NCBI GenBank assembly: GCA_902362865.1
Contig: CABIYE010000023.1
Span: forward strand, 1-50,838
Direction: 5' to 3'
Length of the DNA: 50,838 nucleotides
Source of the DNA: Clostridiaceae bacterium
GTDB lineage: Bacteria > Bacillota > Clostridia > Lachnospirales > Lachnospiraceae
In this document: positions 23,903 through 32,526 of the stretch, piece by piece
How positions within the stretch are numbered: position 1 is the stretch's first letter
Layout: every line of letters starts with the position of its first letter
Program-made: the position numbers and the translations under genes
Notes under the pieces: generated by a model
What the model was told of the DNA's origin: nothing
Database searches by the model: none
Seen by the model: the letters and a program-made list of their open reading frames with translations, nothing else

Positions 23903-24077
23903 GCGCCGGAAACGGCGGTTTTGTTACTTTTGTCAAAAGTAACGCAAAAGCACTTTCGACAGCCGTACCGTCCATCAAAAGTACCCTTGCGCCCTGCCGG
24001 GGTGCAAGACGTCCGGGGAACGTCTGCTCTGCACCGACCGAAGCGGAGCGAAGACCTTTTCCTCCCTTCGGTCGGTG
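23903..24077. other. Candidate oriT region of the mobilizable element
   Basis: Between mobV and the DUF5348 gene are four inverted repeats: CGCCG-GAAA-CGGCG (23904-23917); GTTACTTTTG and CAAAAGTAAC around one base (23923-23943); AGACGT/ACGTCT (24007-24025); and CACCGACCGAAG/CTTCGGTCGGTG (24032-24077). MobV relaxases act at inverted repeats just upstream of their own gene. The 23923-23943 repeat is my best candidate; the nick site is not identified. Confidence 0.55.
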
Positions 24078-24090
24078 TGGCTGTGCCCGG

Positions 24091-24312
24091 TTATATCCTT
24101 GCCTGGATATATTCCAGATCACCACGGTAAGGTGTCCCCACCAGATACCAGTTCCGGGCAGCATCCATTTCTATCCGGGTCTCTACCCATTTGCCATCCA
24201 TCAAAATCTGCAGACATTCCCCACAGTGCAATCCGGTATCGATCCATAAATCCGATGACAAAATGCCATATCTTCCGTTGCTGCTGTTGTAACCAAGTCT
24301 TCCTTCTCTCAT
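24091..24312 (-). CDS. DUF5348 domain protein
   Basis: 73 residues from the ATG at 24312, with AAGGGAG 9 bases upstream (GTG two codons earlier is the alternative). REGRLGYNSSNGRYGIL, LHCGECLQILMDGKW and WYLVGTPYRGDLEYIQAR match the small DUF5348 family commonly found next to mobilization genes. It is probably an SH3-like fold; function unknown. The 178 bases before it hold only a small hairpin (GCCCTG-AAA-CAGGGC near 24350). Confidence 0.75.
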   Translation of the reverse strand: MREGRLGYNSSNGRYGILSSDLWIDTGLHCGECLQILMDGKWVETRIEMDAARNWYLVGTPYRGDLEYIQARI

Positions 24313-24490
24313 TTTCACGTTCTCCCTTCATTCATCTTTATCGCAAGGATGCCCTGAAACAGGGCTCCCTTCGCAGCCATTCACCTATCGTTAGTGCAAG
24401 AACATTCCGTCTGCACCTTACAGTCTGTTTCTTGTTTGCTATCTACAGGTGCGTGACACGCTCCTGTCATAGGGTAGTCAACAAGAACTG

Positions 24491-24730
24491 TTACCATCGG
24501 AAACTGTCCGATATGCCTCGTCTATCCAGATATTCCTGCCGAGATTTTTCCCGTTCTTCCTCTGTAGAGGCAGTTTTCGACTGTGTATATACTTGCCGTT
24601 TCGCCATACGATCCACCTTTTCCATAAGCCCTTTGCAGATTTCCTCCGAACAGCTTTGATCTTCCATCAAATGATAGGAAACAAGCTGTCGAAACAAGTT
24701 AAACGGTATCTGTACATTCTTAATTTCCAT
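24491..24730 (-). CDS. Small conserved mobile-element protein, unknown function
   Basis: 79 residues from the ATG at 24730 (GGAG upstream). MEIKNVQIPFNLFRQLVSYH, a charged helix, and EEEREKSRQEYLDRRGISD with SFRW at the end form a pattern I know from clostridial integrative elements, where it is often labelled complexin-like without support. A longer frame to 24820 overlaps the RepA-like gene and is less likely. Confidence 0.7.
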   Translation of the reverse strand: MEIKNVQIPFNLFRQLVSYHLMEDQSCSEEICKGLMEKVDRMAKRQVYTQSKTASTEEEREKSRQEYLDRRGISDSFRW

Positions 24731-24795
24731 ATAGTCTCCTTTCAAGGTGGCAAGATGCCCTGTTCTTAAGAAATGGTCATCTTGCCATCTTCCTT

Positions 24796-25863
24796 TTATT
24801 CTGGCAACATCCAGAACCATTGATTTCCACGTTTAACAGAATCAATCTCCAGTTCCAGTTTTGCATTTCGCAGTGTTTTCTTCTTAATCCCACGCCTTTC
24901 AGCTTCTTCTTCAATCTTTTTCTGAGCCATACCACCGTTAGCCAATATCTCCAGCAAGAACTCTTTCGCTTTCCGGCTTTTTTGCCCTCTGCTGTCACCA
25001 CTGAGCAGGTCATCTGCGCTGATGTCATATTCCCCAATCCATTCAAAACCCGTCTCCTTATCCAGACGGAATGCTATGGACTTCCCTTCTGGTGCAAGGG
25101 AACTTTTCACGTGGCATACCACACGGATTTCCGGTTCATCCTTAATTCTCCCAACAATCAGCACACTTCTGGCTGCCGCCTGAAAATCTATAGAACCTAA
25201 GCCACGATAGGAAGACTTTCCGTTGCTGTTTTTATTCATATGCCCGATCAGAATGATTGCACAGCGATATTCCTCTGCAAGTACCGCTACACGTTTCATC
25301 AACGGACGTATTTCATTTGCCCGGTGCATATCCACCTCTGCACCAAGAAAGCCTTGTATCGGGTCTAAAACCACCAGACGGGCTTTTGTCTGCATAATAG
25401 CTTCCTCCAGCCGGATATCCAGCATAGCAAGTGGCTGCTCCTGGTCATCAATGACCAGCACTCTGGAACAGTCAGCACCAGCCGCCAGAAGCCTCGGCTT
25501 AATCGTATCGCCCAGTCCATCCTCTGCAGTCTGATAAATGACATTCACAGGCTCAATAGAACTTTCCGATAATTTCACATCAGAATCAGCCGCTATTTCT
25601 GCTCCGCTCTTTTCCTCGGTTGCCTGTTCCTGCTCCGGCAGAATCTTTTCTCCTCTGGTCAATTTTGCAATGATCTGAAGCACCATAGTGGTCTTGCCTT
25701 CACCGGGATCTCCCTGAATAATCGTTACTTTTCCAAAAGGGATAAACGGGTAAAACAGCCATTCAATCTGCTCTACTTCCACCGTTTCCATGTTAATCAG
25801 TTTCAGATCCGGCTCCATTCTTTTTATTTCTGTTTTCTTTATCTCTACTTTGTTCGTTTCCAT
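24796..25863 (-). CDS. RepA-like AAA/RecA-fold ATPase
   Basis: 355 residues. VTIIQGDPGEGKTTMVLQII near 48-67 is the Walker A, LVVLDPIQGFLG is the Walker B, and AIILIGHMNKNSNGKSSYRG is the sensor region typical of RepA/DnaB-like hexameric helicases and of AAA proteins from mobile elements. A C-terminal winged-helix-like part (KAKEFLLEILANGGMAQKKI) follows. It is probably needed for replication or stable maintenance of the excised element. AAGGAGGAACG precedes the ATG. Confidence 0.85.
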   Translation of the reverse strand: METNKVEIKKTEIKRMEPDLKLINMETVEVEQIEWLFYPFIPFGKVTIIQGDPGEGKTTMVLQIIAKLTRGEKILPEQEQATEEKSGAEIAADSDVKLSESSIEPVNVIYQTAEDGLGDTIKPRLLAAGADCSRVLVIDDQEQPLAMLDIRLEEAIMQTKARLVVLDPIQGFLGAEVDMHRANEIRPLMKRVAVLAEEYRCAIILIGHMNKNSNGKSSYRGLGSIDFQAAARSVLIVGRIKDEPEIRVVCHVKSSLAPEGKSIAFRLDKETGFEWIGEYDISADDLLSGDSRGQKSRKAKEFLLEILANGGMAQKKIEEEAERRGIKKKTLRNAKLELEIDSVKRGNQWFWMLPE

Positions 25864-25906
25864 CGTTCCTCCTTATTTTCCCGTTGAAAGGAAGCGGAGA
25901 TTTTGA

Positions 25907-25987
25907 TAGAATACCCATAGAAAGTTTTTGGTGAGTATTCTACCAAATCCCTGCCTTTAGGTGTTTGCCGACACTTAAAGGCTTTTT
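25907..25987. promoter_or_regulatory. Two hairpins between mobC and the RepA-like gene
   Basis: TAGAATAC (25907-25914) and GTATTCTA (25935-25942) are inverted. GCCTTTAGGTGT (25953-25964) pairs with ACACTTAAAGGC (25971-25982) and is followed by TTTTT on the plus strand. The second is a terminator for plus-strand reading. On the minus strand they would act as leader structures for the repA-like gene. Confidence 0.5.
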
Positions 25988-26308
25988 CTATTCTTCCTTC
26001 ATGCCATCCATCGTGATTGTGATCAGCCGGATCACTTCCAGTAAATCCTCCGGCACATCATCACCCTTTTTCAAACGTTTCAGCTCATTCAGAACCTTTG
26101 CAAGTTCATTCTTCAACGCTTTATACACTCTCGGATTCCCTGTCACTACAACCTCTTTTTCCTGCAATCTTCGGATAATATAATCCTGTTTGGTCAGACC
26201 GGATAATCTGACTGCCGTTTCCAGAAGTTCATCTTCTTCCGGTGATACCCGAAACGCTACCGTTTTATTTCTCCATCTCCCCTGTTTATCCAGACATTTA
26301 GCTGACAT
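25988..26308 (-). CDS. mobC: MobC-like relaxosome accessory protein
   Basis: 106 residues from the ATG at 26308 with GGGGGAC upstream. NKTVAFRVSPEEDELLETAV and LSGLTKQDYIIRRLQEKEV form the ribbon-helix-helix DNA-binding part of MobC proteins, which open oriT for the relaxase. The C-terminal helix is charged. Its start overlaps the end of the truncated integrase frame by 11 bases. Confidence 0.8.
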   Translation of the reverse strand: MSAKCLDKQGRWRNKTVAFRVSPEEDELLETAVRLSGLTKQDYIIRRLQEKEVVVTGNPRVYKALKNELAKVLNELKRLKKGDDVPEDLLEVIRLITITMDGMKEE

Positions 26309-26504
26309 ACACAAGTCCCCCTTCCCTATCATTTGATTCTTCATTCATATTTTCTGCATCCAACTGATCTGCCATATCCTGCTGTACGGACGGGAACAGA
26401 TGTGCATACCGGTAAGTAATTTTTTCCGCTGAATGGCCAACCCTTTTCCCGATTGCCAGTGCCGTGTAACCCATGTTAATCAGTAAAGAGACATGGCTGT
26501 GCCG
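26298..26504 (-). pseudogene. C-terminal remnant of a tyrosine integrase
   Basis: The frame holds RHSHVSLLINMGYTALAIGK, RVGHSAEKITYRYAHLFPSV and an acidic tail, ending at 26298. It carries the last catalytic residues of a tyrosine recombinase (R of the HxxR box, H of GH, Y of TYRY). Directly before the arginine codon is a stop, and the sequence changes character, so the N-terminal 300 or so residues are missing. The element 22.1-26.5 kb has therefore lost its own integrase, most simply by insertion of the conjugative element to the right. Confidence 0.85.
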
Positions 26505-26758
26505 TTACGGTATAATAACGACAAACGGAAAAAGCCTTTATTTTCAAGGGGTTTGAGCGTTTGCCGTCATTTATTCAATTCCTTTTCCAAGTTGAAATGT
26601 GACGAGAAAATCATCGAAAAAAGGAGGTTGTTTCATTAACGACAAAATTTAATAGTGCCAGCGGTCCGGTATTGCCGGATCGCTGATTGCCGTGGGCGTT
26701 TCACTTTTACAGGTGGGCGCCCTTTTTCATACCCATTTTCAGGAGAAAGGAGATTCAC
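26505..26758. other. Probable left end of the conjugative element and leader of its first gene
   Basis: Starts where integrase similarity stops. It contains CGACAAACG and CGTTTGCCG as inverted arms (about 26519-26562), a stem AGCGGTCCGG/CCGGATCGCT (26660-26684), and GGGCG...CGCCC followed by TTTTT (26694-26726), which may be an attenuator. No gene is supportable before the ATG at 26759. The exact element end is not defined without the other junction. Confidence 0.45.
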
Positions 26759-27280
26759 ATGGAATTAAACGAAATGGAAAAACGGCTGCTGTTTCAGGTT
26801 GAAGGTGACTATCAATCCAAAATTCTGAATGAGCTTTACATGACCGCCCGGTACACAAAGAATCTCGAACAGCGGAAGGCAGCGGAAAATCTGATGGAAA
26901 AGTTACGCGTCCTGACGGATGCCGAGTGCATGGACATCGTGCGGGATATTCAGAAGAATTACCGTCTGCCCTACCCGCCCCGGACGATCGGGGAAAAGAT
27001 TGCCGAGGCCAGACAGCAATCCGGCGCAGAGAAATTGAAGGGGCATGACATCATGGCGCTGGAACGCTTTGACCCGGAGGTAAGGCACATGATTGTCTTT
27101 GATGTGCTGTCTTATGATTCCCCTGTGGGTGACAGGGGCGATAAGATGCGCCTGTTCCTGACGGATGCCGGCTATCAGAAATTCTTAGACAGCCAGGAAC
27201 GGGGCGAAGTCAAACTGAAAAACCATGCGAAGGTTTCAGGCGGGCACCTCCACTATGACCGCAGGGACCGCGCCTTGTAA
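26759..27280 (+). CDS. Conserved conjugative-element protein, unknown function
   Basis: 173 residues from the ATG at 26759, chosen for the AGAAAGGAG just upstream; the open frame extends 24 codons further. The helical N-terminus (NEMEKRLLFQVEGDYQSKIL) and the end FLDSQERGEVKLKNHAKVSG are conserved-looking, but I know no domain for it. It is the first gene of the plus-strand element and is followed 30 bases later by the initiator-like gene. Confidence 0.65.
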   Translation: MELNEMEKRLLFQVEGDYQSKILNELYMTARYTKNLEQRKAAENLMEKLRVLTDAECMDIVRDIQKNYRLPYPPRTIGEKIAEARQQSGAEKLKGHDIMALERFDPEVRHMIVFDVLSYDSPVGDRGDKMRLFLTDAGYQKFLDSQERGEVKLKNHAKVSGGHLHYDRRDRAL

Positions 27281-27310
27281 CGGAAATAACCGGAGAAAGG
27301 AGGCTGTGAA

Positions 27311-28183
27311 ATGGCTGTATTCCGGGTAGAAAAAACGAAGGACTTCACGATCATGTGCAACCACCATCTGCGCAATACGGAACTGTCCTTAAAGGCAAAG
27401 GGGCTTCTCTCCCTCATGCTGTCGCTGCCGGAAGATTGGGATTATACCACAAAGGGACTCGCCCATATCTGTAAGGACGGTGTGGATTCGATCACTACCG
27501 CCCTGAAGGAGCTGGAGCGGCACGGGTATCTCACCAGGCAGCGCCTCCGCTATGAGAACGGGCAGCTCGGAGATATTGAATATACCATCCATGAAAAGCC
27601 TGTAAACGCTGAAAAACAGACGTTTCCACCTAAACGGGAAAATCCAAGACAGGTAAATCCAGGACAGGCAAAACCTGAACAGGTGGAACCAGGACAGGAA
27701 AATCCCGCACAATTAAATACTAATCCACAAAGAACTAAAAAATCAAAAACGGATATATCAAGAACCCATCAATCAATCTATCCAGCAGAGCCGGAGGCGG
27801 CAGGCCGCCCGGATGGGATGGATCGGATTGGATTGATAGACGCATACAGCAAAATCATCAAAGAAAATATTGAGTATGACTGTATGGTCTCCCGGTATGG
27901 GAAAGAACGCTTAGACGAGACCGTGGAGCTTATGCTTGAAGTGGTTTTATCCAAACGCCCCTTTATCCGTATCGCCGGGGATGATTTTCCCAGGGAGGTG
28001 GTAAAGGGCCGTTTCCTGAAGATCAATTCCGACCACCTGGAGTATGTCTTTGACTGTATTGACAAGAACACTACAAAAGTCGGGAATATCAAGGCATACC
28101 TGCTGGCGGCGCTGTATAATGCCCCGGCAACAATGGACAGTTATTACCGTGCCGAGGTCAACCATGACCTGTACGGCTGTTAG
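27311..28183 (+). CDS. Replication-initiator-like helix-turn-helix protein (DUF6017 type)
   Basis: 290 residues. LSLKAKGLLSLMLSLPEDWD, GLAHICKDGVDSITTALKEL and RHGYLTRQR form the winged helix found in RepA_N/DnaD-like proteins of Firmicutes plasmids and Tn1549-like elements. A low-complexity linker follows with repeated NPxQxxPxQ (PRQVNPGQAKPEQVEPGQ region). The C-terminal domain (ENIEYDCMVSRYGKERLDE, VGNIKAYLLAALYNAPATMD) is the DUF6017 part. It probably supports autonomous replication of the excised circle. GAAAGGAGG precedes the ATG. Confidence 0.8.
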   Translation: MAVFRVEKTKDFTIMCNHHLRNTELSLKAKGLLSLMLSLPEDWDYTTKGLAHICKDGVDSITTALKELERHGYLTRQRLRYENGQLGDIEYTIHEKPVNAEKQTFPPKRENPRQVNPGQAKPEQVEPGQENPAQLNTNPQRTKKSKTDISRTHQSIYPAEPEAAGRPDGMDRIGLIDAYSKIIKENIEYDCMVSRYGKERLDETVELMLEVVLSKRPFIRIAGDDFPREVVKGRFLKINSDHLEYVFDCIDKNTTKVGNIKAYLLAALYNAPATMDSYYRAEVNHDLYGC

Positions 28184-28206
28184 GCGCCTCTGGGCGTCTT
28201 TTTTCA
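28182..28206 (+). terminator. Terminator overlapping the initiator stop codon
   Basis: AGGCGCC and GGCGTCT pair (one G-U) around a short loop and run into TTTTTT. The stem begins within the TAG stop codon. Confidence 0.65.
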
Positions 28207-28255
28207 TCACGGAAAGGAGGCGGGGCACGATGAAAAGAAATACTGTGCCGGCACG

Positions 28256-29239
28256 ATGCCCGGCGTAACCAAAGAACAGATTCAGGCGGCGCGGGAGGCG
28301 GACCTGTTCGCATACCTGCAGTTCCATGAGCCTGGGGTACTGAAACGGGACGGGCCCAATTACCGGCACAAGGAACATGACAGCCTGATCTATGTGACCG
28401 GGAAAAGGTACTGGTACTGGAACAGCCGGGGCCGGAGTATCAACGCCCTGGATTATCTGATCCAGATTCGGGGCTATGGGCTGGTGGATGCGGTCCATAC
28501 GCTGGTAGGCGGAGAAATCCAGCAGGCACCGGCCTATCGGAGTGCAACAGAAAAAGCCCATGTGCAGAAAGAACCGGAGAAGAAACCTTTTTCTCTCCCC
28601 TGGGCCAGACGGTGTGCTACCTCTGCTGTTTCCTATTTACAGCGGCGCGGGATCAGCTCTGATGTGATTGGCCGGTGTTTCCGGAAAGGGCTGTTCTATG
28701 AGGCACGGTATCATGGCGAGCCGGTCTGTGTGTTTGTGGGAAAGGATGAAGCCGGCAAAGCGAAGTTTGCCTGTATGCGGAGCATTACCGGCAATCTCAG
28801 AAAAGATGTTTACGGCAGCGACAAGGAATACAGCTTCTGCTATCCACCGAGGAATCCGGGCAGCCGCCATGTGGCGGTCTTTGAGGCACCCATTGATGCC
28901 CTCTCCCATGCCACGCTGCAGGAATTGGAAGGCTGGAAATGGGACGGCTACCGGCTGTCTTTAGGCGGCACTTCCCATGTGGCGCTGACTGCATTTTTGA
29001 AACGCCACCCGGAAATCCGGCGCGTCAGCCTCTACATGGACAATGACCTTGGAGGCCTTAAAAATGCCAGGAGGATCAAGGCAATGCTCCATGAAGATCA
29101 GCGGTTCAAACATATCCGGGTGGGGATCAACCCGCCCCGTATAGGAAAGGACTACAACGAAATGCTGCTCCATGTTACGAAGAAAATGAAAGACCATCAA
29201 CAACAATGCCGCCAGAAACAGGCAGCTATTTCAATTTGA
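28256..29239 (+). CDS. DUF3991/toprim domain protein, primase-like
   Basis: 327 residues. The N-terminal zinc-binding-like/DUF3991 part contains YRHKEHDSLIYVTGKRYWYW and ALDYLIQIRGYGLVDAVHTL. The toprim part has VAVFEAPIDALSHATL, a glycine segment SLGGTSH and LYMDNDLGGLKNA, the acidic DxD-type motif. Such proteins resemble primases and act in element replication or transfer. The ATG at 28256 lies inside a 12-codon frame (28230-28268) that itself has the strong ribosome site AAAGGAGG, so translation may be coupled through that leader. Confidence 0.8.
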   Translation: MPGVTKEQIQAAREADLFAYLQFHEPGVLKRDGPNYRHKEHDSLIYVTGKRYWYWNSRGRSINALDYLIQIRGYGLVDAVHTLVGGEIQQAPAYRSATEKAHVQKEPEKKPFSLPWARRCATSAVSYLQRRGISSDVIGRCFRKGLFYEARYHGEPVCVFVGKDEAGKAKFACMRSITGNLRKDVYGSDKEYSFCYPPRNPGSRHVAVFEAPIDALSHATLQELEGWKWDGYRLSLGGTSHVALTAFLKRHPEIRRVSLYMDNDLGGLKNARRIKAMLHEDQRFKHIRVGINPPRIGKDYNEMLLHVTKKMKDHQQQCRQKQAAISI

Positions 29240-29255
29240 CAGGAGGATTTTAGAA

Positions 29256-29540
29256 ATGATGAACACAGAGAACACCGCTTTACAGATGATTGCCGAAGCT
29301 GCCCGGTGTCCGGACTATGGCCCCGACATGGTTAAGGCGCTGATGAAAAAGCTGGATATGAACGAGAAAGGCTTTGCACTTCTGATGAACGTCGCCCCTT
29401 CCACGGTCCGGCTCTGGACCAGCGGTGCAGCGCAGCCATGCGGAACAGCAAAGCGGCTCATGCAGATTTACGAGACCGGGCCGGAGATCGTCGGCAAGAT
29501 TGCCGGAGGGCAGCCGCCGGCAGATGGGAGGAATCTATAA
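29256..29540 (+). CDS. Helix-turn-helix DNA-binding protein
   Basis: 94 residues. DMVKALMKKLDMNEKGFALL and MNVAPSTVRLWTSGAAQP form a Cro/C1 or HigA-like helix-turn-helix at about 25-65. GACAGGAGG lies upstream. The stop codon is immediately followed by the next start, so it is in the same operon. It may regulate the element. Confidence 0.75.
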   Translation: MMNTENTALQMIAEAARCPDYGPDMVKALMKKLDMNEKGFALLMNVAPSTVRLWTSGAAQPCGTAKRLMQIYETGPEIVGKIAGGQPPADGRNL

Positions 29541-30455
29541 ATGGCACCGGTCACTATGAAAGATGATGCGCTTCCGCAGATTCACTTAGTCCGTGATACA
29601 GATTTAGGCGTATTTGCCTATGAACTCCATATCCTGGCCGGGGATTTCCTGCGGGAAAGTGAATTCAACCTGCGCTCACTGGCAACCAACACCGGGCCGG
29701 ATTCTATCGCTATCATGGGAAAAAACCACATATGGATTGCTGATGCCCTGTCTGCCTACTATCCCACAGGAGAGCTTTACCGGATGGCCGCCATGACGGA
29801 ATACCCCGGCGCCAGGGCTTTCCTGTTCCACACAGAGCGTAAGGAGGACGGACGGCTGTACGGGGATGTCCTGATGACGGACCTTGACACGCTGCGGCAG
29901 GACATAGAACGGAATACCCTCTACCCTTACGGAGTCAACATGGAATACCGGGACGGCACGAAGGCGGAGGCAGGCATTGAAAAATGGGAGGCAATGGAAC
30001 TATGCGAAAAGGACGCCCTGAAAACCTGGCGCTACCTCTATGCGCCGGAGCAGGTGACGGAATGGCAGCACCACTATTCCAACCTGTTCAGCCAGTGGAA
30101 GGCACAGGCATTTTCCTATATGCCCCAGGATTTGGAGGAACGTCTGAATGTGGAGTATATGGAGGAGGCGCAGAATCCGGACACAGATATGTACCGCATA
30201 CCCCTGGGAACGGCGAAGCAGTTGCTTCTTGACGGGGCTTCGGTCTACCGCCTCCTTCCCGGAGGGGCGGAAAAGATTGCGCCTATTGCGGCTGTCCGGG
30301 CGGGCCTCTGGTATGAGCATTATCGGGAGTTTGCCGTTACCCCGGAGGACCTGGGCGCGCTTGACCGGCTGGTCCGCAGGGAGACAGACCGGCTCATGAG
30401 AATACGCCCGCAGCTTGATAAATCACAGGAACGCCGCCCTTCCCCGGAGCGGTGA
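29541..30455 (+). CDS. Conserved conjugative-element protein, unknown function
   Basis: 304 residues, soluble, mixed alpha/beta, without a domain I can name. Recognisable stretches are VRDTDLGVFAYELHILAGDF, YPGARAFLFHTERKEDGRL and IPLGTAKQLLLDGASVYRL. It starts directly after the HTH stop codon. The position before the LPD1-type gene is typical for accessory genes of large clostridial elements. Confidence 0.6.
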   Translation: MAPVTMKDDALPQIHLVRDTDLGVFAYELHILAGDFLRESEFNLRSLATNTGPDSIAIMGKNHIWIADALSAYYPTGELYRMAAMTEYPGARAFLFHTERKEDGRLYGDVLMTDLDTLRQDIERNTLYPYGVNMEYRDGTKAEAGIEKWEAMELCEKDALKTWRYLYAPEQVTEWQHHYSNLFSQWKAQAFSYMPQDLEERLNVEYMEEAQNPDTDMYRIPLGTAKQLLLDGASVYRLLPGGAEKIAPIAAVRAGLWYEHYREFAVTPEDLGALDRLVRRETDRLMRIRPQLDKSQERRPSPER

Positions 30456-30485
30456 TTTTTTATGACAGACTGGAGGTGATATTGA

Positions 30486-32510
30486 TTGGCGGATAACATA
30501 CAGCATGAAGATTTCGGGGAAAAGATCAGCGGCGCGAAAAAAGACTTATGGAAGGACCGGGGGCTCTATGTGAACGACCTGGACGCCATGAATGAGCGCG
30601 AAGCCGAGAAATTTGTAAAAAAGGATAATATCTGGAAGAAACCGGATTATCAGGCCATGCTTGATGATGGGATTCCCCTTGGCGTGGTGTATTTCATCAA
30701 AAAGGCGAGGGACGGATTAAATGCCTCCCCGCAGTATTACCGCAGGGATGATACGCCGGAGAAACGCCTTGCAAGGCAGAAAGAATATATCCAGACGGTA
30801 CGGGAGCTGCAGGGCGCGGTTTCGGAAGTCCGCACCGTGGAGGACGCCATGCAGGTCTATGACCGTTTCTTTGTGGAAAACGGGTATCTGGAACAGGTGC
30901 AGGGCTGGGGCAGCGGCACCCATTACCAGGTGACGGAGAAGGGCCGTGAGAACCCGGCCATTACAAACAAGCTGTCCAATACCCTGATGGTCCGCTCGGC
31001 AGGATATTTTGAGCGGAACTTCACACAGAAAGCACAGAAGGAACAGTTTGGCGTTTCCAAAGACCAGAAGGTGCCGAAGGGCTATGCGATCCATTTCAAC
31101 GACGGGAAGAATACTTATTCCAAAAATAATGACTGGAAACCTGATACCTGGTATGTGACGAAGGGCTATTCCATCTTACAGACAAATTTTGAAACGCGGG
31201 AGGCTGCCCTGAAATGGGTGCAGGAGCTGGCAAAAGGCCGCAGCAAAAGCGGAAAGACGCGGTTTGTGCCTCCACAGCTTATCGCTGTGCGGCGAACCGG
31301 GCCGGATTACAGGAACGGCGCAGAGATTACCGGGCAGCACTACCTTGATACCTTCGGATTCCGCGGCGGTGAGTTTGGGAACTGGATGAACCAGAATGAC
31401 CGGCAGGCTTCCCTCAACATGGGGTTTGAAGCACTCAAAGATTTGGCGGCAGCCCTGCAGGTCAGCGACAAAGATATTGCCTATCAGGGGACGCTTGCTA
31501 TCGCTTTCGGCGCCAGGGGCAGCGGCAATGCGGCAGCCCACTATGAACCGCTTCGCAAGGTTATCAATCTCACGAAGATGCACGGGGCCGGCTCTTTGGC
31601 ACATGAATGGTGGCACGGGTTGGACGATTACCTGGGTACGAAAATGGGCGTAAAGGGGATGCTCTCAGAACAGCCCCGCCTCTATGCGCCATTTCAGAAG
31701 TTAATTGAAGCCATGAAATATAAACCGGAGACACCGGAGCAGGCGGCGAAACGCACCGAAGCACAGACAGAGCGCACCCGGAAAAACGCGGCAAGCTGGC
31801 TGGATTCTGCGGTGCTCGGTTCCTTGAAACGGCATGGCAATGAGGAACAGCTGGAAACTTACGCGGTTCTCAGGGAGGCGTTTCTGTCCGGCGAGGCCGG
31901 CTCCGTGGAACAGATCAGTGCCTTTAAGAAGTCTGTCACCGGGCGGGTGATCCCCAAAAGTGAGCGGGAAAGGCTGGAAATATTCGAGCACATGCTGTCC
32001 GGGATGCAGGCACAGGAGGCCCCGCAGATTGGACGTGTGGAGACCGATTTTTACCGAAATTCCGTGCGCATGGGAAAGGAATGTGAAAAGGACGGCGGCT
32101 ATTGGGACAGCAACGTGGAAATGACCGCCAGGGCCTTTGCCTGTTACATCAAGGATAAGCTGCCCTATCAATCGGATTATCTGGTGGGCCATGCGGATTG
32201 TGCCGTTACCTTTGTTTCCGATAAAGACGGAAAAATGGAGGTTTTGAAAGCCTATCCTGAAGGTGAGGAACGGCGGGCTATCAACGCGGTATTTGACGAG
32301 ATCGTGGCAGACCTGAAACGGGAGCAGATACTTACCCATTCGGATGTGACGCTGCCCCTTCCGGCGCAGCCATTAGCAGAGAATGAGCAGATTTCCATAT
32401 TTACGGCAGAGCGGCCTTCGGTCATGGCGCAGCTTGCAGCGGCGAAGCCGGCAGAAAAAACTACCCCGGCACAGGCGGTCCCGAAAAAGAGCCGTGTGCC
32501 GGAGATTTAA
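30486..32510 (+). CDS. Large LPD1-type polyvalent protein with zincin-like motif
   Basis: 674 residues from a TTG start with GGAGGTGAT upstream. Blocks include LNMGFEALKDLAAALQVSDK, IAFGARGSGNAAAHYEPLR and LAHEWWHGLDDYLG (near 370), the last resembling a metallopeptidase HExxH helix with W in place of the third position. These fit large polyvalent-protein-associated domain 1 of phages and conjugative elements. Such proteins enter or act early in the recipient, and protective or protein-processing roles have been proposed; no activity is shown here. It ends with a tail ERPSVMAQLAAAKPAEKTTP that the next protein shares. Confidence 0.7.
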   Translation: MADNIQHEDFGEKISGAKKDLWKDRGLYVNDLDAMNEREAEKFVKKDNIWKKPDYQAMLDDGIPLGVVYFIKKARDGLNASPQYYRRDDTPEKRLARQKEYIQTVRELQGAVSEVRTVEDAMQVYDRFFVENGYLEQVQGWGSGTHYQVTEKGRENPAITNKLSNTLMVRSAGYFERNFTQKAQKEQFGVSKDQKVPKGYAIHFNDGKNTYSKNNDWKPDTWYVTKGYSILQTNFETREAALKWVQELAKGRSKSGKTRFVPPQLIAVRRTGPDYRNGAEITGQHYLDTFGFRGGEFGNWMNQNDRQASLNMGFEALKDLAAALQVSDKDIAYQGTLAIAFGARGSGNAAAHYEPLRKVINLTKMHGAGSLAHEWWHGLDDYLGTKMGVKGMLSEQPRLYAPFQKLIEAMKYKPETPEQAAKRTEAQTERTRKNAASWLDSAVLGSLKRHGNEEQLETYAVLREAFLSGEAGSVEQISAFKKSVTGRVIPKSERERLEIFEHMLSGMQAQEAPQIGRVETDFYRNSVRMGKECEKDGGYWDSNVEMTARAFACYIKDKLPYQSDYLVGHADCAVTFVSDKDGKMEVLKAYPEGEERRAINAVFDEIVADLKREQILTHSDVTLPLPAQPLAENEQISIFTAERPSVMAQLAAAKPAEKTTPAQAVPKKSRVPEI

Positions 32511-32526
32511 GGAGGTGTGAAAGATT

